Shown: positions 1 to 10,223, counted from the stretch's first letter. The stretch is DNA of 64,000 bases from Streptomyces aureocirculatus (GCF_000720475.1 NZ_JOAP01000028.1:124001-188000), one strand, 5' to 3'. The notes: generated by a model not told the origin, from the sequence alone. A program made the numbers and translations.

Positions 1-218
1 TCGCCGAGACCCCGGCGGGCAAGGCCGTGCACGTGCTGCGCCGCGTCATCACCGGGCACGCGCCCACCGCCCGCGCGGTGACCGTCCGCCAGGTCGAGCG
101 GGAGCGCTGGTCCGCCTCGGAACTGGCCCACGCGGTACCGCCCGGGCACGCGGTGCTCTCCCTGACGGACGTGCGGGGGGAGCACGCGCCGCCGCTGCTC
201 GTGGATCTGCGGGGGTGA
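1..218 (+). CDS. C-terminal end of an unidentified protein (partial)
   Basis: The frame is open from position 3 to a TGA at 216-218, giving about 71 residues; the gene begins outside the window. The visible tail is hydrophilic, rich in Ala, Arg and Val, and ends in LLVDLRG. There is no membrane segment, cysteine cluster or motif I recognise. Codon use is strongly G/C at third positions, as in the neighbours, which supports a real gene. I cannot name the family from this tail. It reads in the same direction as the PucR-type regulator that follows after about 320 bp, which is too far for obvious translational coupling. Confidence 0.55.
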   Translation, partial: AETPAGKAVHVLRRVITGHAPTARAVTVRQVERERWSASELAHAVPPGHAVLSLTDVRGEHAPPLLVDLRG

Positions 219-539
219 AGGCAGGGGCGCCCCTGGGGCGCGTGCGCCGCACTCGCGATGCGCCCGCGCGTTGGCGGCGTGGGGAAAAGGCTGCCGTACG
301 TACCCCTCAAGCCGCCCGAGGCGACCGTACGGTGAGGCAGAATCGACCGTAGCCGTCATACGTGGCGGCCAAAAGATCAACAAGCGGGCGCCCGCCGGTC
401 GCAACGGGGCCTTCGAACGCCCGCCGGCCACGACCGCAGCACCCGCAGCCCACCCCGCGGCCCACCCCCGCACCCGCCCAGGCTCCCGCCCGAGGTCCCC
501 CAGCCGACCGGCCCCGCCGCCGTACGCCCTGAAGGTCCC
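219..539. other. Intergenic region upstream of the PucR-type regulator
   Basis: This 321-bp gap has open frames that look like GC-driven shadows and lack a ribosome binding site. It contains the related inverted elements CCGTACGTAC (near 292-301) and GACCGTACGG (near 323-332), plus an AT-richer patch around 335-385. That patch is the most likely place for the regulator promoter. I see no convincing -35/-10 pair. Confidence 0.4.
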
Positions 540-2132
540 ATGCCCCCCACGCTCGCCTCGCTCGTCCACCACTCCGCGCTCAAACTGACCGTGCGCGCGG
601 GCGAGGACCGCCTGGACGTCCCCGTGCGCTGGGCGCACGTCAGCGAGCTCGCCGACCCCGTGCCGTACATGGAGGGCGGCGAACTGCTCCTGATCACCGC
701 GCTCAAGCTGGACGCGGAGGACCCGGAGACCATGACGCGCTATGTGAAACGGCTCGTGGGCGCGGGCGTCGTGGGGCTCGGCTTCGCGGTCGGTGTGAAC
801 TACCCGGACATCCCCGACGCGCTCGTCGAGGCCGCGGCGGCGGAGGGCCTTCCGCTCATCGAGGTGCCGCGGCGCACCCCCTTCCTCGCCATCAGCAAGG
901 CTGTGTCCGCGGCCATCGCCGCCGACCAGTACCGCGCGGTGACGGCGGGCTTCGCCGCCCAGCGCGAGCTGACCAAGCAGGCGCTCGGCGACGGCGCCCA
1001 GGGTCTGCTCGGCGCGCTCGCCGCGCAGATCGACGGCTGGGCCGCCCTGTACGACGCCTCCGGAGCCGTCGTCGCCACCGCGCCCGAGTGGGCCACCCGC
1101 CGCGCCGCCCGGCTCACCCCCGACGTCGAGCGCCTGCGCGAGCGCCCCGCCCCGGCCAGCCTCGTCGTCGCCGGGGCCGACGACCGGGTCGAACTGCACA
1201 GCCTCGGCACCGGCCGCAGGCCACGCGCCGCCCTCGCCGTCGGCACCGCATCGACCCTCGGCACCGCCGAGCGGTACGCGGTGCACTCCGCGATCGCCCT
1301 GCTCACCCTCACCACCGAGCGGTCCCGCTCGCTCCAGGCCGCGGAGGCCAGGATCGGGGCCGCGGTCCTTCGCATGCTCCTCGCCGGGGAACCCGACCAC
1401 GCGCGTGCCGTCGCCGGTGATCTGTACGGCGGACTGCTCGACGCCCCCTTCCGGCTGGTCGTCGCGGAGGCCGCCGGAACACAGGAAGCGGCGGGGGCGG
1501 ACGGGGGCGGCTGGTCCGCCGGGCTCGTCGACGCCGTCGAGGCGGCCGCGGCGCGGTTCGGCGAGGCGCTGCTCGTGGTGCCGTACGGCGACCGGCTCGT
1601 GCTTCTCGTCGCGGACGGCGGGGCGGCGCAGGTGGCCGCCGTGGAGTACGCGGCGACGATCGACGCGGAGCGGGCCGAGGGGCGGGAGCCCACGGAGGAG
1701 CCCGCGCCGGTCATGGGGCTCTCCGCCCCCGCCGGGCCCATCGCCGCCGCCTCCGCCTACAAGCAGGCCGAGCAGGCGCTGTCCGTGGCGCGGCGGCGCG
1801 GGCGGTGCCTCGTGGAGCACGAGGAGCTGGCCGCCGGGTCGGTGCTTCCGCTGCTCGCGGACGATGCGGTGCGGGCGTTCGCCGACGGGTTGCTGCGGGC
1901 CCTGCGGGAGCACGACGCCACCGGGCGCGGTGACCTCGTCGCCTCGCTGCGGGCCTGGCTGTCGCGGCACGGGCAGTGGGACGCCGCTGCCGCGGACCTG
2001 GGCGTGCACCGGCACACCCTGCGCTACCGGATGCGCCGCGTCGAGGAGATCCTCGGGCGCTCCCTCGACGATCCCGACGTCCGGATGGAACTGTGGCTGT
2101 CCTTGAAGGTGACGGCGGCCGCGGGGGAGTGA
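540..2132 (+). CDS. PucR/CdaR-type transcriptional regulator
   Basis: This 530-residue protein has the standard layout of the PucR family. The N-terminal PucR ligand-sensing domain covers roughly residues 5-125 (VRWAHVSELADP, GGELLLITALKL). A central GGDEF-like CdaR region follows. The C-terminal helix-turn-helix (about 465-525) shows AAADLGVHRHTLRYRMRRVE, the conserved HTH_30 pattern with its LxxHRNTLxYR-type core. Members are cytoplasmic DNA-binding proteins that control purine, amino acid or GABA catabolism in response to a small molecule. The next gene on the same strand is an aldehyde dehydrogenase, which fits a regulator placed beside its target, but that link is inferred from position only. 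The ATG at 540 lies just before the first PucR-domain residues. Confidence 0.9.
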   Translation: MPPTLASLVHHSALKLTVRAGEDRLDVPVRWAHVSELADPVPYMEGGELLLITALKLDAEDPETMTRYVKRLVGAGVVGLGFAVGVNYPDIPDALVEAAAAEGLPLIEVPRRTPFLAISKAVSAAIAADQYRAVTAGFAAQRELTKQALGDGAQGLLGALAAQIDGWAALYDASGAVVATAPEWATRRAARLTPDVERLRERPAPASLVVAGADDRVELHSLGTGRRPRAALAVGTASTLGTAERYAVHSAIALLTLTTERSRSLQAAEARIGAAVLRMLLAGEPDHARAVAGDLYGGLLDAPFRLVVAEAAGTQEAAGADGGGWSAGLVDAVEAAAARFGEALLVVPYGDRLVLLVADGGAAQVAAVEYAATIDAERAEGREPTEEPAPVMGLSAPAGPIAAASAYKQAEQALSVARRRGRCLVEHEELAAGSVLPLLADDAVRAFADGLLRALREHDATGRGDLVASLRAWLSRHGQWDAAAADLGVHRHTLRYRMRRVEEILGRSLDDPDVRMELWLSLKVTAAAGE

Positions 2133-2453
2133 GCCCCTGCTTCATCGGCGCTGCGCGCCTCGTCCTCAAACTCCCCCAAGCTCATTTCCGCGCCGGACGG
2201 GCTGGATTCCCGGGACGGGTGGAAAGGGCGGGTGGGTGGGGGAAAAAAGCCTGTCCGGCGATTGAGGACGAGCCGCGGAGCGGCGACAGGGGGAGAGGGG
2301 CGTAGCCCCAGGTGAGCTGCGGCTCCGACATTCCGGTGTGCCAGGTCGCACGACTACGCCGAGTCGGACAAACCAACGCCGAAACCTCCACCCCTACGGT
2401 GGTCCCGTAACCCCCGAAGACGAATGAACCTCCGCGGAAGGGCCGGGAACGAC
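2133..2453. other. Intergenic region with dispersed repeat copies
   Basis: The region holds an inverted and then a direct copy of the dispersed Streptomyces-type repeat (described separately). About 100 bp of unique sequence before the aldehyde dehydrogenase follows, including CGCCGAGTCGGACAAACC near 2357-2374. I see no gene. Confidence 0.5.
2140..2310. repeat. Dispersed intergenic repeat, cluster 1 (inverted plus direct copy)
   Basis: Positions 2140-2205 carry the repeat in reverse orientation (CGTCCTCAAA, then CGCCGGACGGGCTG), split by about 20 unrelated bases. Positions 2249-2310 carry it forward (CTGTCCGGCGATTGAGGACG), ending in the GGGGCGTAGCCCCA tail. The pair could fold into one large hairpin just after the regulator stop codon. 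Confidence 0.75.
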
Positions 2454-3899
2454 ATGACTTCCATCCACGCCTTCTGGCTCGCCGGTCGCCAGACCACCGG
2501 TGAGACCACGCTCGACGTCACCTCGCCCTGGGACGGGCGCCTCGTCGCCAAGGCGGCCGTACCCACCGACGCGCAGGTGGAGGAGGCCGTGGCCGCCGCC
2601 CACGCCGTGCGCGACGAGTTCGCGGCCACCCCGGCGCACGTCCGCGCCGCCGCCCTCGACCACGTGAGCCGCAGGCTCGCCGAGCGCACGGAGGAGATCG
2701 CGCAGCTCATCTCCGCAGAGAACGGCAAGCCGGTCAAGTGGGCGCGCGGCGAGGTCGGCCGTGCCGTCTCGGTGTTCCGGTTCGCCGCCGAGGAGGCCCG
2801 CCGCTTCAACGGCGGCGAGGCCCAGCGCCTGGACACCGACGCGGGCGGCCAGGGCCGGCTCGCCTTCACGCGCCGCTTCCCCAAGGGCGTCGTCCTCGGC
2901 ATCGCGCCGTTCAACTTCCCGCTGAACCTGTGCGCCCACAAGGTCGCCCCGGCCATCGCCGTCGGCACGCCGATCATCCTCAAGCCGGCTCCGGCGACCC
3001 CGCTGTCGGGCCTCGTCATCGGTGAGCTCCTCGCCGAGACCGAGCTGCCCGCGGGCTCCTGGTCGGTGCTGCCGGTGGCCAACGAGAAGATGCCCGCCCT
3101 TGTCCAGGACGAGCGGCTGCCGGTCGTCTCCTTCACCGGCTCCGAGAAGGTCGGCTACGCGATCATGGACTCGGTGCCGCGCAAGCACTGCACCCTGGAG
3201 CTCGGCGGCAACGGCGCCGCCGTCGTCCTCGGCGACTTCTCCACCGAGGCCGACCTCGACTGGGTAGCCGCCCGCGTCGCGACCTTCTCCAACTACCAGG
3301 GCGGCCAGTCCTGCATCTCGGTGCAGCGCGTCATCGCCGACGCCGCCGTGTACGACCGGCTCCTGCCGAAGATCGTCAAGGCGGTGGAGGGCCAGGTCAC
3401 CGGCGACCCCTCCGACCCGAAGACCGACGTCGGCCCCCTCGTCAGCGAGGACGCCGCCGAGCGGGTGGAGTCCTGGGTCGACGAGGCCGTCCAGGCCGGT
3501 GCCCACCTCCTGACGGGCGGCAAGCGCGACGGCGCCACGTACGCGCCGACCGTCCTCACCGACGTACCCGCCGACACCACCCTCGCCCGCGAGGAGGTCT
3601 TCGGCCCGGTCATGACGGTGACGAAGGTCGACGGCGAGCAGGCCGCGTACGACGCCGTCAACGACTCCAAGTACGGCCTCCAGGCGGGCGTGTTCACCCA
3701 CGACCTGCAGGCCGCCTTCCGGGCCCACCGTGCCCTGGAGGTCGGCGGTGTCGTCATCGGCGACGCGCCCTCCTACCGCGCCGACCAGATGCCGTACGGC
3801 GGTGTGAAGCAGTCCGGTGTGGGCCGTGAGGGCGTGCGCTCCGCCATGGACGACTACACGTACGAGCGCGTCATGGTGCTCACGGGGATCGACCTGTAA
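2454..3899 (+). CDS. NAD(P)-dependent aldehyde dehydrogenase
   Basis: This 481-residue protein is a full-length member of the aldehyde dehydrogenase superfamily, which oxidises aldehydes to carboxylates in the cytosol. Visible motifs in order are the coenzyme region GIAPFNFPLNL with the lysine in IILKPAPATPL, the FTGSEKVGY loop, the general-base glutamate in TLELGGNGAA, the nucleophilic cysteine in GGQSCISVQRV, and EEVFGPV near the C-terminus. The ATG at 2454 gives the usual family N-terminus and has GGAAGGG upstream; an in-frame ATG at 2424 would add ten residues. The substrate cannot be fixed from sequence. The adjacent PucR-type regulator hints at amine or GABA-type catabolism. A strong hairpin follows the stop. 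Confidence 0.93.
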   Translation: MTSIHAFWLAGRQTTGETTLDVTSPWDGRLVAKAAVPTDAQVEEAVAAAHAVRDEFAATPAHVRAAALDHVSRRLAERTEEIAQLISAENGKPVKWARGEVGRAVSVFRFAAEEARRFNGGEAQRLDTDAGGQGRLAFTRRFPKGVVLGIAPFNFPLNLCAHKVAPAIAVGTPIILKPAPATPLSGLVIGELLAETELPAGSWSVLPVANEKMPALVQDERLPVVSFTGSEKVGYAIMDSVPRKHCTLELGGNGAAVVLGDFSTEADLDWVAARVATFSNYQGGQSCISVQRVIADAAVYDRLLPKIVKAVEGQVTGDPSDPKTDVGPLVSEDAAERVESWVDEAVQAGAHLLTGGKRDGATYAPTVLTDVPADTTLAREEVFGPVMTVTKVDGEQAAYDAVNDSKYGLQAGVFTHDLQAAFRAHRALEVGGVVIGDAPSYRADQMPYGGVKQSGVGREGVRSAMDDYTYERVMVLTGIDL

Positions 3900-3934
3900 C
3901 CCCCTGGCGCGGGGACAACCCCTCGCACCCCACG

Positions 3935-3977
3935 GAGAACGGCCGGAGCCCGCTGTGCGGGGGCTCCGGCCGTTCTC
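3935..3977 (+). terminator. Intrinsic-type terminator hairpin after the aldehyde dehydrogenase
   Basis: A perfect 17-bp inverted repeat (GAGAACGGCCGGAGCCC and its complement) surrounds a 9-nt loop, 35 bp after the stop codon. There is no long T-run, as is usual in Streptomyces. Confidence 0.8.
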
Positions 3978-4084
3978 GTGCATTCGCCGCACGAGGGCTG
4001 GTGACAACGCCGGGAATCGGGTACCAACGATCCAGTAGCACCGGTGAGTAACCAAACGGTCCCCTGATCCCGACTCGCGGCGAG

Positions 4085-6034
4085 GTGAGCCTCTTGTCCG
4101 CACCACATTCCGCACGGCCCAAGGTTTCCGAACACGAGGCCCGGCAGGTCGCCGAGGCCGCCCGCGAGCAGGACTGGCGCAAGCCGAGCTTCGCCAAGGA
4201 GCTGTTCCTCGGGCGCTTCCGCCTCGATCTGATCCACCCGCACCCGATGCCCTCCGACGAGGCGGCCCAGCGCGGTGAGGAGTTCCTGGCCAAGCTGCGC
4301 GACTTCTGCGAGACGAAGATCGACGGGGCGCGCATCGAACGCGAGGCCCGCATCCCCGACGAGGTCATCAACGGCCTCAAGGAACTCGGCGCGCTCGGCA
4401 TGAAGATCGACACGAAGTACGGCGGGCTCGGCCTCACGCAGGTGTACTACAACAAGGCGCTCGCCCTCGTCGGCTCCGCCAACCCCGCCATCGGCGCCCT
4501 CCTCTCGGCGCACCAGTCGATCGGCGTACCGCAGCCCCTGAAGCAGTTCGGCACCCAGGAGCAGCGGGACGAGTTCCTGCCCCGGTGCGCCCGCACGGAC
4601 ATCTCCGCGTTCCTGCTCACCGAGCCGGACGTGGGCTCCGACCCGGCCCGCCTCGCGACCAGTGCCGTGCCGGACGGCGACGACTACATCCTCGACGGCG
4701 TGAAGCTGTGGACCACCAACGGTGTCGTGGCCGATCTGCTCGTCGTCATGGCGCGGGTGCCGAAGTCCGACGGGCACAAGGGCGGCATCACCGCCTTCGT
4801 CGTCGAGGCGGCGTCCGAGGGCGTCACCGTGGAGAACCGCAACGCCTTCATGGGGCTGCGCGGCCTGGAGAACGGCGTCACCCGCTTCCACCGCGTGCGC
4901 GTCCCCGCCGCCCACCGCATCGGCCCCGAGGGCGCGGGCCTGAAGATCGCGCTCACCACCCTGAACACCGGCCGCCTCTCGCTGCCCGCCATGTGCGTCG
5001 GCGCGGGCAAGTGGTGCCTGAAGATCGCCCGGGAGTGGTCGGGCGCCCGCGAGCAGTGGGGCAAGCCCGTCGCCCTGCACGAGGCGGTCGGCTCGAAGAT
5101 CTCCTTCATCGCCGCGACCACCTTCGCCCTGGAGGCGGTCCTCGACCTGTCCTCCCAGATGGCCGACGAGGACCGCAACGACATCCGCATCGAGGCCGCG
5201 CTCGCCAAGCTCTACGGCTCCGAGATGGCCTGGCTGATGGCCGACGAGCTGGTGCAGATCCGCGGCGGCCGCGGCTTCGAGACCGCCGAGTCCCTGGCCG
5301 CCCGCGGCGAGCGCGCCGTGCCCGCCGAGCAGATCCTGCGCGACCTGCGCATCAACCGCATCTTCGAGGGCTCGACGGAGATCATGCACCTGCTGATCGC
5401 CCGCGAGGCCGTCGACGCCCACCTGAAGGTCGCGGGGGATCTCATCGATCCGGAGAAGTCCCTGTCCGACAAGGCGCGGGCCGGTGCCGCCGCGGGCGCC
5501 TTCTACGCCCGCTGGCTGCCCAAGCTGGTCGCGGGTCCAGGCCAGCTCCCGCGCAGCTACGCCGACTTCCACCCCGCGGGCCACCCGGACCTGTCGGGCC
5601 ATCTGCGCTACGTCGAACGCACGGCCCGCAAACTGGCCCGCTCCACGTTCTACGCGATGTCGCGCTGGCAGGGCCGCATGGAGACCAAGCAGGGCTTCCT
5701 CGGCCGGATCGTGGACATCGGCGCGGAGCTGTTCGCGATGAGCGCGGCCTGCGTACGCGCCGAACTCCTGCGCGAGACCGAGGAGTACGGCCGCGAGGCC
5801 TACCAGCTCGCCGACGTCTTCTGCCGGCAGTCCCGCATCCGCGTCGAGGAACTCTTCGGCCGGCTGTGGACCAACACCGACGACCTGGACCACAAGGTCG
5901 TCAAGGGCGTCCTGGCGGGCACCTACACCTGGCTGGAACAGGGCGTGGTCGACCCCAGCGGCGACGGAGCGTGGATCGCGGACGCGACACCGGGCCCGGC
6001 GAAAGGGGAGAACGTCCACCGCCCGATCCGCTGA
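4085..6034 (+). CDS. Acyl-CoA dehydrogenase, long form
   Basis: The 649-residue product has the complete acyl-CoA dehydrogenase fold plus a C-terminal extension of about 170 residues, so it resembles the very-long-chain/ACAD9-like group rather than the usual ~385-residue tetrameric enzymes. It would catalyse FAD-dependent alpha,beta-dehydrogenation of an acyl-CoA. Evidence includes the flavin-loop motif FLLTEPDVGSDPARL, LWTTNG, the helix GKWCLKIAREWSGAREQWGK, and RIFEGSTEIMHLLIAREAVD, which closes the catalytic domain. The GTG at 4085 is taken as start; a TTG at 4094 is also in frame. Neighbouring genes do not tell its chain-length preference. Confidence 0.9.
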   Translation: MSLLSAPHSARPKVSEHEARQVAEAAREQDWRKPSFAKELFLGRFRLDLIHPHPMPSDEAAQRGEEFLAKLRDFCETKIDGARIEREARIPDEVINGLKELGALGMKIDTKYGGLGLTQVYYNKALALVGSANPAIGALLSAHQSIGVPQPLKQFGTQEQRDEFLPRCARTDISAFLLTEPDVGSDPARLATSAVPDGDDYILDGVKLWTTNGVVADLLVVMARVPKSDGHKGGITAFVVEAASEGVTVENRNAFMGLRGLENGVTRFHRVRVPAAHRIGPEGAGLKIALTTLNTGRLSLPAMCVGAGKWCLKIAREWSGAREQWGKPVALHEAVGSKISFIAATTFALEAVLDLSSQMADEDRNDIRIEAALAKLYGSEMAWLMADELVQIRGGRGFETAESLAARGERAVPAEQILRDLRINRIFEGSTEIMHLLIAREAVDAHLKVAGDLIDPEKSLSDKARAGAAAGAFYARWLPKLVAGPGQLPRSYADFHPAGHPDLSGHLRYVERTARKLARSTFYAMSRWQGRMETKQGFLGRIVDIGAELFAMSAACVRAELLRETEEYGREAYQLADVFCRQSRIRVEELFGRLWTNTDDLDHKVVKGVLAGTYTWLEQGVVDPSGDGAWIADATPGPAKGENVHRPIR

Positions 6035-6062
6035 AACGGATTCAGCCCGCCCCGGAGAAGAT

Positions 6063-6153
6063 CCAGCCCGTCCGGCGCTTGAGGACGAGGCGCGGAGCGC
6101 CGATAAAGCTGGGGTCCAGGGGGCGCGGCGCCCCTGGTTCGGGAAGGGGCGGG
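6063..6153 (+). repeat. Dispersed intergenic repeat, cluster 2
   Basis: A single forward copy begins AGCCCGTCCGGCGCTTGAGG and continues through the conserved GAGGCGCGGAGCGCCGATAA segment to GGGCGCGGCGCCCCTGGTTC and GGGAAGGGGCGGG. It lies between the acyl-CoA dehydrogenase stop and dxr. Confidence 0.8.
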
Positions 6154-6231
6154 CCAGGGGAGCCTTGCAAGGGCCCGGCGAAGCCGAGAGGCGCTGTCGG
6201 ATCCGGGCCCCGCTCCGGCCACAATGGGGGC

Positions 6232-7521
6232 ATGAGCGAAAGCCCCGCACCCCTCGCCGCCCCGCATCTCGTCTTCGACCCAGTCGGCACCGACGCCCCG
6301 CGGAACATCGTCGTCCTCGGCTCGACGGGCTCGATCGGCACGCAGGCCGTCGACCTCGTGCTGCGCAACCCCGGCCGCTTCCGCGTCACGGCCCTGTCCG
6401 CCGCGGGCGGCCGGGTGGCGCTGCTCGCCGAGCAGGCCAGGCGGCTGCGGGTGCGGACCGTCGCGGTGGCCCGCGAGGACGCGGTGCCCGCGCTGCGGGA
6501 GGCACTGCGGGCGGAGTACGGCGCCGGGGAGCCGCTGCCCGAGATCCTCGCCGGCCCCGACGCGGCCACCCAACTGGCCGCCTCCCCCTGCCACACGGTG
6601 CTCAACGGCATTACCGGCTCCATCGGGCTCGCCCCCACGCTGGCCGCCCTGGAGGCCGGGCGCACGCTCGCCCTCGCCAACAAGGAGTCGCTGATCGTCG
6701 GCGGCCCCCTGGTCAAGGCCCTGGCCAAGCCCGGCCAGATCATCCCGGTGGACTCCGAGCACGCCGCGCTCTTCCAGGCGCTCGCGGCGGGCACACGCGC
6801 GGACGTGCGCAAGCTCGTCGTCACCGCGTCCGGTGGCCCCTTCCGCGGCCGCACCAAGGCCGACCTCGCGCATGTCACCCCCGAGGACGCGCTCGCGCAC
6901 CCCACCTGGGCGATGGGCCCGGTCATCACGGTCAACTCCGCGACGCTCGTCAACAAGGGCCTGGAAGTCATCGAGGCCCACCTGCTCTACGACATCCCCT
7001 TCGACCGCATCGAGGTGGTCGTGCACCCGCAGTCGTACGTGCACTCCATGGTCGAGTTCACCGACGGCTCCACGCTGGCCCAGGCCACCCCGCCGGACAT
7101 GCGCGGCCCCATCGCCATCGGCATCGGCTGGCCCGAGCGGGTGCCGGACGCGGCGCCCGCGTTCGACTGGACCAAGGCCTCGACCTGGGAGTTCTTCCCG
7201 CTCGACCAGGAGGCGTTTCCGTCGGTCGGGCTCGCCCGGCACGTCGGGGAGCTCGCGGGCACGGCTCCGGCGGTGTTCAATGCCGCCAACGAGGAATGCG
7301 TGGACGCCTTCCTGGCGGGCGCGCTGCCCTTCAACGGCATCATGGAGACCGTGACCCGGGTCGTCACCGAACACGGCACCCCGAGCGCGGGAACCTCCCT
7401 GACCGTGGCGGACGTCCTCGAAGCGGAGACCTGGGCGCGCGCCCGGGCCCGTGAACTGACGGCCACGACCACCTCGTCGGCGACGACGGGGAACCAGACG
7501 ACCGCGGAGGCTCGTGCATGA
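6232..7521 (+). CDS. dxr: 1-deoxy-D-xylulose 5-phosphate reductoisomerase
   Basis: This 429-residue enzyme carries out the first committed step of the non-mevalonate (MEP) isoprenoid pathway, turning DXP into 2-C-methyl-D-erythritol 4-phosphate with NADPH. The dinucleotide fold shows [12 protein letters not shown]. The metal and substrate site is marked by [23 protein letters not shown] and [12 protein letters not shown]. The frame is open far upstream, but the ATG at 6232 is the first one giving a family-like N-terminus. The stop overlaps the next start as ATGA, so translation of the downstream protease is probably coupled. Together with ispG it forms a conserved actinobacterial dxr-rseP-ispG block. 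Confidence 0.96.
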   Translation: MSESPAPLAAPHLVFDPVGTDAPRNIVVLGSTGSIGTQAVDLVLRNPGRFRVTALSAAGGRVALLAEQARRLRVRTVAVAREDAVPALREALRAEYGAGEPLPEILAGPDAATQLAASPCHTVLNGITGSIGLAPTLAALEAGRTLALANKESLIVGGPLVKALAKPGQIIPVDSEHAALFQALAAGTRADVRKLVVTASGGPFRGRTKADLAHVTPEDALAHPTWAMGPVITVNSATLVNKGLEVIEAHLLYDIPFDRIEVVVHPQSYVHSMVEFTDGSTLAQATPPDMRGPIAIGIGWPERVPDAAPAFDWTKASTWEFFPLDQEAFPSVGLARHVGELAGTAPAVFNAANEECVDAFLAGALPFNGIMETVTRVVTEHGTPSAGTSLTVADVLEAETWARARARELTATTTSSATTGNQTTAEARA

Positions 7522-8819
7522 CGACCCTGATGATGATCCTCGGCATAGTCGTCTTCGTGGTCGGGCTGTTGTTCTCGATCGCCTGGCACGAGCTCGGCCA
7601 CCTCTCGACCGCGAAGATGTTCGGCATCCGCGTGCCGCAGTACATGGTGGGCTTCGGGCCGACCCTGTTCTCGCGGAAGAGGGGCGACACCGAGTACGGC
7701 GTCAAGGCCATCCCGCTCGGCGGCTACATCCGCATGATCGGCATGTTCCCGCCGGGTCCGGACGGAAAGATAGAGGCACGCTCCACCTCGCCCTGGCGCG
7801 GCATGATCGAGGACGCCCGCTCGGCGGCGTTCGAGGAGCTCAAGCCGGGTGACGAGAGTCGCCTCTTCTACACGCGCAAGCCCTGGAAGCGCGTGATCGT
7901 GATGTTCGCCGGTCCCTTCATGAACCTGATCCTGGCTGTCGTGATCTTCCTCGGCGTGATGATGACCTTCGGCATCAGCACCCAGACGACATCGGTCGGC
8001 AAGGTCTCGGACTGCGTCATCGAGGCGAGCCAGAACCGCAGCACCTGCGAGAAGGGCGACAAGCCCGCACCGGCCAAGGCCGCGGGCCTGCGGGCCGGTG
8101 ACAAGATCGTCGCCTTCCAGGGCAAGTCCGTCGGCGACTGGTCGGCGCTCCAGACGAAGATCCGCGAGACCGTCGGCCCCGCGACGATCACCGTGGAGCG
8201 CGACGGCAAGCGGACCGACCTGCACGCGAACCTGATCAGGAACCAGGTCAGCAAGACCGACGGCGACGGCGGCTACGTGGAGGGCAGTTACGTCTACGCC
8301 GGCTTCCTCGGCTTCACCCCGGCATCCGGCATCGTCCAGCAGTCCTTCGGCCAGTCCGTGGACCGCATGGGCAGCATGATGGAGAACGGCGTCGAGTCCA
8401 TCATCGCGCTGCCCTCCAAGGTCCCCGATCTGTGGAACGCGGCCTTCGGCGACGGCGACCGCAAGCAGGACTCGCCGATGGGCGTCGTCGGCGCGGCCCG
8501 TGTCGGCGGCGAGGTGTTCACCCTGGACATCCCGCCGGAGAACCAGGTCGCGATGATGCTGTTCCTGCTCGCCGGGTTCAACCTGTCGCTGTTCCTGTTC
8601 AACATGCTGCCCCTGTTGCCGCTCGACGGCGGGCATATCGCGGGGGCGCTGTGGGAGTCGCTCCGCCGCAACGCGGCGAAGGTGCTCCGCCGTCCCGACC
8701 CCGGCCCCTTCGACGTGGCGAAGCTGATGCCGGTCGCCTACGTCGTCGCCGGAATCTTCATCTGCTTCACCATTCTGGTGCTCATCGCGGATGTGGTTAA
8801 CCCGGTGAGAATCTCCTAG
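7518..8819 (+). CDS. rseP: Site-2 membrane metalloprotease (RseP/Rip1-like, M50)
   Basis: The 433-residue product has the M50B layout. The first membrane helix carries the zinc motif HELGH at residues 24-28. A PDZ domain spans about 190-265 ([18 protein letters not shown]), and a third helix region holds the metal ligand motif PLDGGHIAG near residue 370. A final C-terminal helix ([20 protein letters not shown]) follows. Family members cut transmembrane substrates such as anti-sigma factors inside the membrane (regulated intramembrane proteolysis). The start overlaps the dxr stop by four bases. Its substrate in this organism is unknown; the mycobacterial homologue in the same gene context is Rip1. 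Confidence 0.93.
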   Translation: MTTLMMILGIVVFVVGLLFSIAWHELGHLSTAKMFGIRVPQYMVGFGPTLFSRKRGDTEYGVKAIPLGGYIRMIGMFPPGPDGKIEARSTSPWRGMIEDARSAAFEELKPGDESRLFYTRKPWKRVIVMFAGPFMNLILAVVIFLGVMMTFGISTQTTSVGKVSDCVIEASQNRSTCEKGDKPAPAKAAGLRAGDKIVAFQGKSVGDWSALQTKIRETVGPATITVERDGKRTDLHANLIRNQVSKTDGDGGYVEGSYVYAGFLGFTPASGIVQQSFGQSVDRMGSMMENGVESIIALPSKVPDLWNAAFGDGDRKQDSPMGVVGAARVGGEVFTLDIPPENQVAMMLFLLAGFNLSLFLFNMLPLLPLDGGHIAGALWESLRRNAAKVLRRPDPGPFDVAKLMPVAYVVAGIFICFTILVLIADVVNPVRIS

Positions 8820-8831
8820 ACGCGCGATGTT

Positions 8832-8868
8832 TGCGGCGGTCGGGCACGATGTGTGGCCGACCGCCGCA
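8832..8868 (+). terminator. Hairpin after the site-2 protease gene
   Basis: A 12-bp perfect inverted repeat (TGCGGCGGTCGG / CCGACCGCCGCA) with a 13-nt loop starts 12 bp after the stop. It probably ends the dxr-rseP transcript, so ispG, 250 bp downstream, likely has its own promoter. Confidence 0.65.
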
Positions 8869-9068
8869 GTGTGTGCGAGCACGCCTGCCAACGGGTGGAC
8901 ATCGGGGCGGGATGTGCCGCTGCCCGCCGGGGTGTCGTAACCTCGAACCCGCGAATGAGCGATGTGGCAGCGAAGCTGCGACGTACCAGCGAACCCGTGG
9001 AGCCCGGTGCCCGCCGGACTCGGGACCTCGATCCGGACCTTGACCCACACTTTGGGGATGCACGCCAG

Positions 9069-10223
9069 ATGACTGCCGTTTCTCTCGGAATCCCGTCCGT
9101 TCCGACCAAGCTCGCCGAGCGCAGGGTCAGCCGCAAGATCCAGGTCGGTCCGGTGGCCGTAGGCGGGGACGCGCCGGTCTCGGTGCAGTCGATGACGACG
9201 ACGCGTACGTCCGACATCGGGGCGACGCTGCAGCAGATCGCGGAGCTGACGGCGTCGGGGTGCCAGATCGTGCGGGTGGCGTGCCCGACGCAGGACGACG
9301 CGGACGCCCTGGCGACGATCGCGCGGAAGTCGCAGATCCCGGTGATCGCCGACATTCACTTCCAGCCGAAGTACGTGTTCGCCGCGATCGAGGCCGGATG
9401 CGCGGCGGTCCGGGTGAACCCGGGCAACATCAAGCAGTTCGACGACAAGGTCAAGGAGATCGCGCGGGCGGCGAAGGACCACGGCACGCCGATCAGGATC
9501 GGTGTGAACGCGGGGTCGCTGGACGCGCGGCTGCTGAAGAAGTACGGCAAGGCGACGCCGGAGGCCCTGGTGGAGTCGGCGCTGTGGGAGGCGTCGCTGT
9601 TCGAGGAGCACGACTTCCGGGACATCAAGATCTCGGTGAAGCACAACGACCCGGTCGTGATGGTCAACGCCTACCGTCAGTTGGCCGCGCAGTGCGACTA
9701 CCCGCTGCACCTGGGTGTGACGGAAGCGGGCCCGGCCTTCCAGGGGACGATCAAGTCGGCGGTGGCGTTCGGTGCGCTCCTGAGCGAGGGCATCGGCGAC
9801 ACCATCCGCGTCTCGCTCTCCGCCCCGCCCGCGGAGGAGGTCAAGGTCGGCATCCAGATCCTGGAGTCGCTGAACCTGCGCCAGCGCCGCCTGGAGATCG
9901 TGTCCTGCCCGTCCTGCGGTCGCGCCCAGGTCGATGTGTACAAGCTGGCGGACGAGGTGACGGCGGGCCTAGAGGGCATGGAGGTGCCGTTGCGCGTCGC
10001 GGTCATGGGCTGTGTCGTCAACGGCCCCGGCGAGGCGCGCGAGGCGGACCTGGGCGTGGCCTCCGGCAACGGCAAGGGGCAGATCTTCGTCAAGGGCGAG
10101 GTCATCAAGACCGTGCCGGAGTCGAAGATCGTGGAGACCCTGATCGACGAGGCCATGAAGATCGCCGAACAGATGGAGAAGGACGGCGTGATGTCGGGCG
10201 AGCCCGAGGTCACGATCAGCTAG
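9069..10223 (+). CDS. ispG: 4-hydroxy-3-methylbut-2-enyl diphosphate synthase
   Basis: This 384-residue iron-sulfur enzyme performs the penultimate MEP-pathway step, converting MEcPP to HMBPP. The N-terminal TIM barrel is marked by [15 protein letters not shown] and [10 protein letters not shown]. The C-terminal cluster domain has the three [4Fe-4S] cysteines in [11 protein letters not shown] (spacing CxxC) and in [12 protein letters not shown]. The open frame extends back to 8853, but the ATG at 9069 gives the family N-terminus. The gene is separated from rseP by a hairpin yet is part of the same conserved cluster. Confidence 0.96.
   Translation: MTAVSLGIPSVPTKLAERRVSRKIQVGPVAVGGDAPVSVQSMTTTRTSDIGATLQQIAELTASGCQIVRVACPTQDDADALATIARKSQIPVIADIHFQPKYVFAAIEAGCAAVRVNPGNIKQFDDKVKEIARAAKDHGTPIRIGVNAGSLDARLLKKYGKATPEALVESALWEASLFEEHDFRDIKISVKHNDPVVMVNAYRQLAAQCDYPLHLGVTEAGPAFQGTIKSAVAFGALLSEGIGDTIRVSLSAPPAEEVKVGIQILESLNLRQRRLEIVSCPSCGRAQVDVYKLADEVTAGLEGMEVPLRVAVMGCVVNGPGEAREADLGVASGNGKGQIFVKGEVIKTVPESKIVETLIDEAMKIAEQMEKDGVMSGEPEVTIS

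Noticed and set aside
4585..6231. Long N-terminal extension of dxr
   Set aside because: The extra 549 residues are Arg/Pro/Gly-rich and overlap the acyl-CoA dehydrogenase in another frame. The ATG at 6232 gives the normal Dxr length.
3854..6250. 798-aa antisense open frame across the acyl-CoA dehydrogenase gene
   Set aside because: It is Gly/Ala/Arg/Val/Leu-rich shadow sequence with no family motif, opposite a gene with clear catalytic motifs. Long antisense frames are expected at this GC content.
6987..9710. 907-aa antisense frame across dxr, rseP and ispG
   Set aside because: It spans three well-supported genes and their spacers and has His/Arg/Asp-rich composition typical of a reverse-frame shadow.
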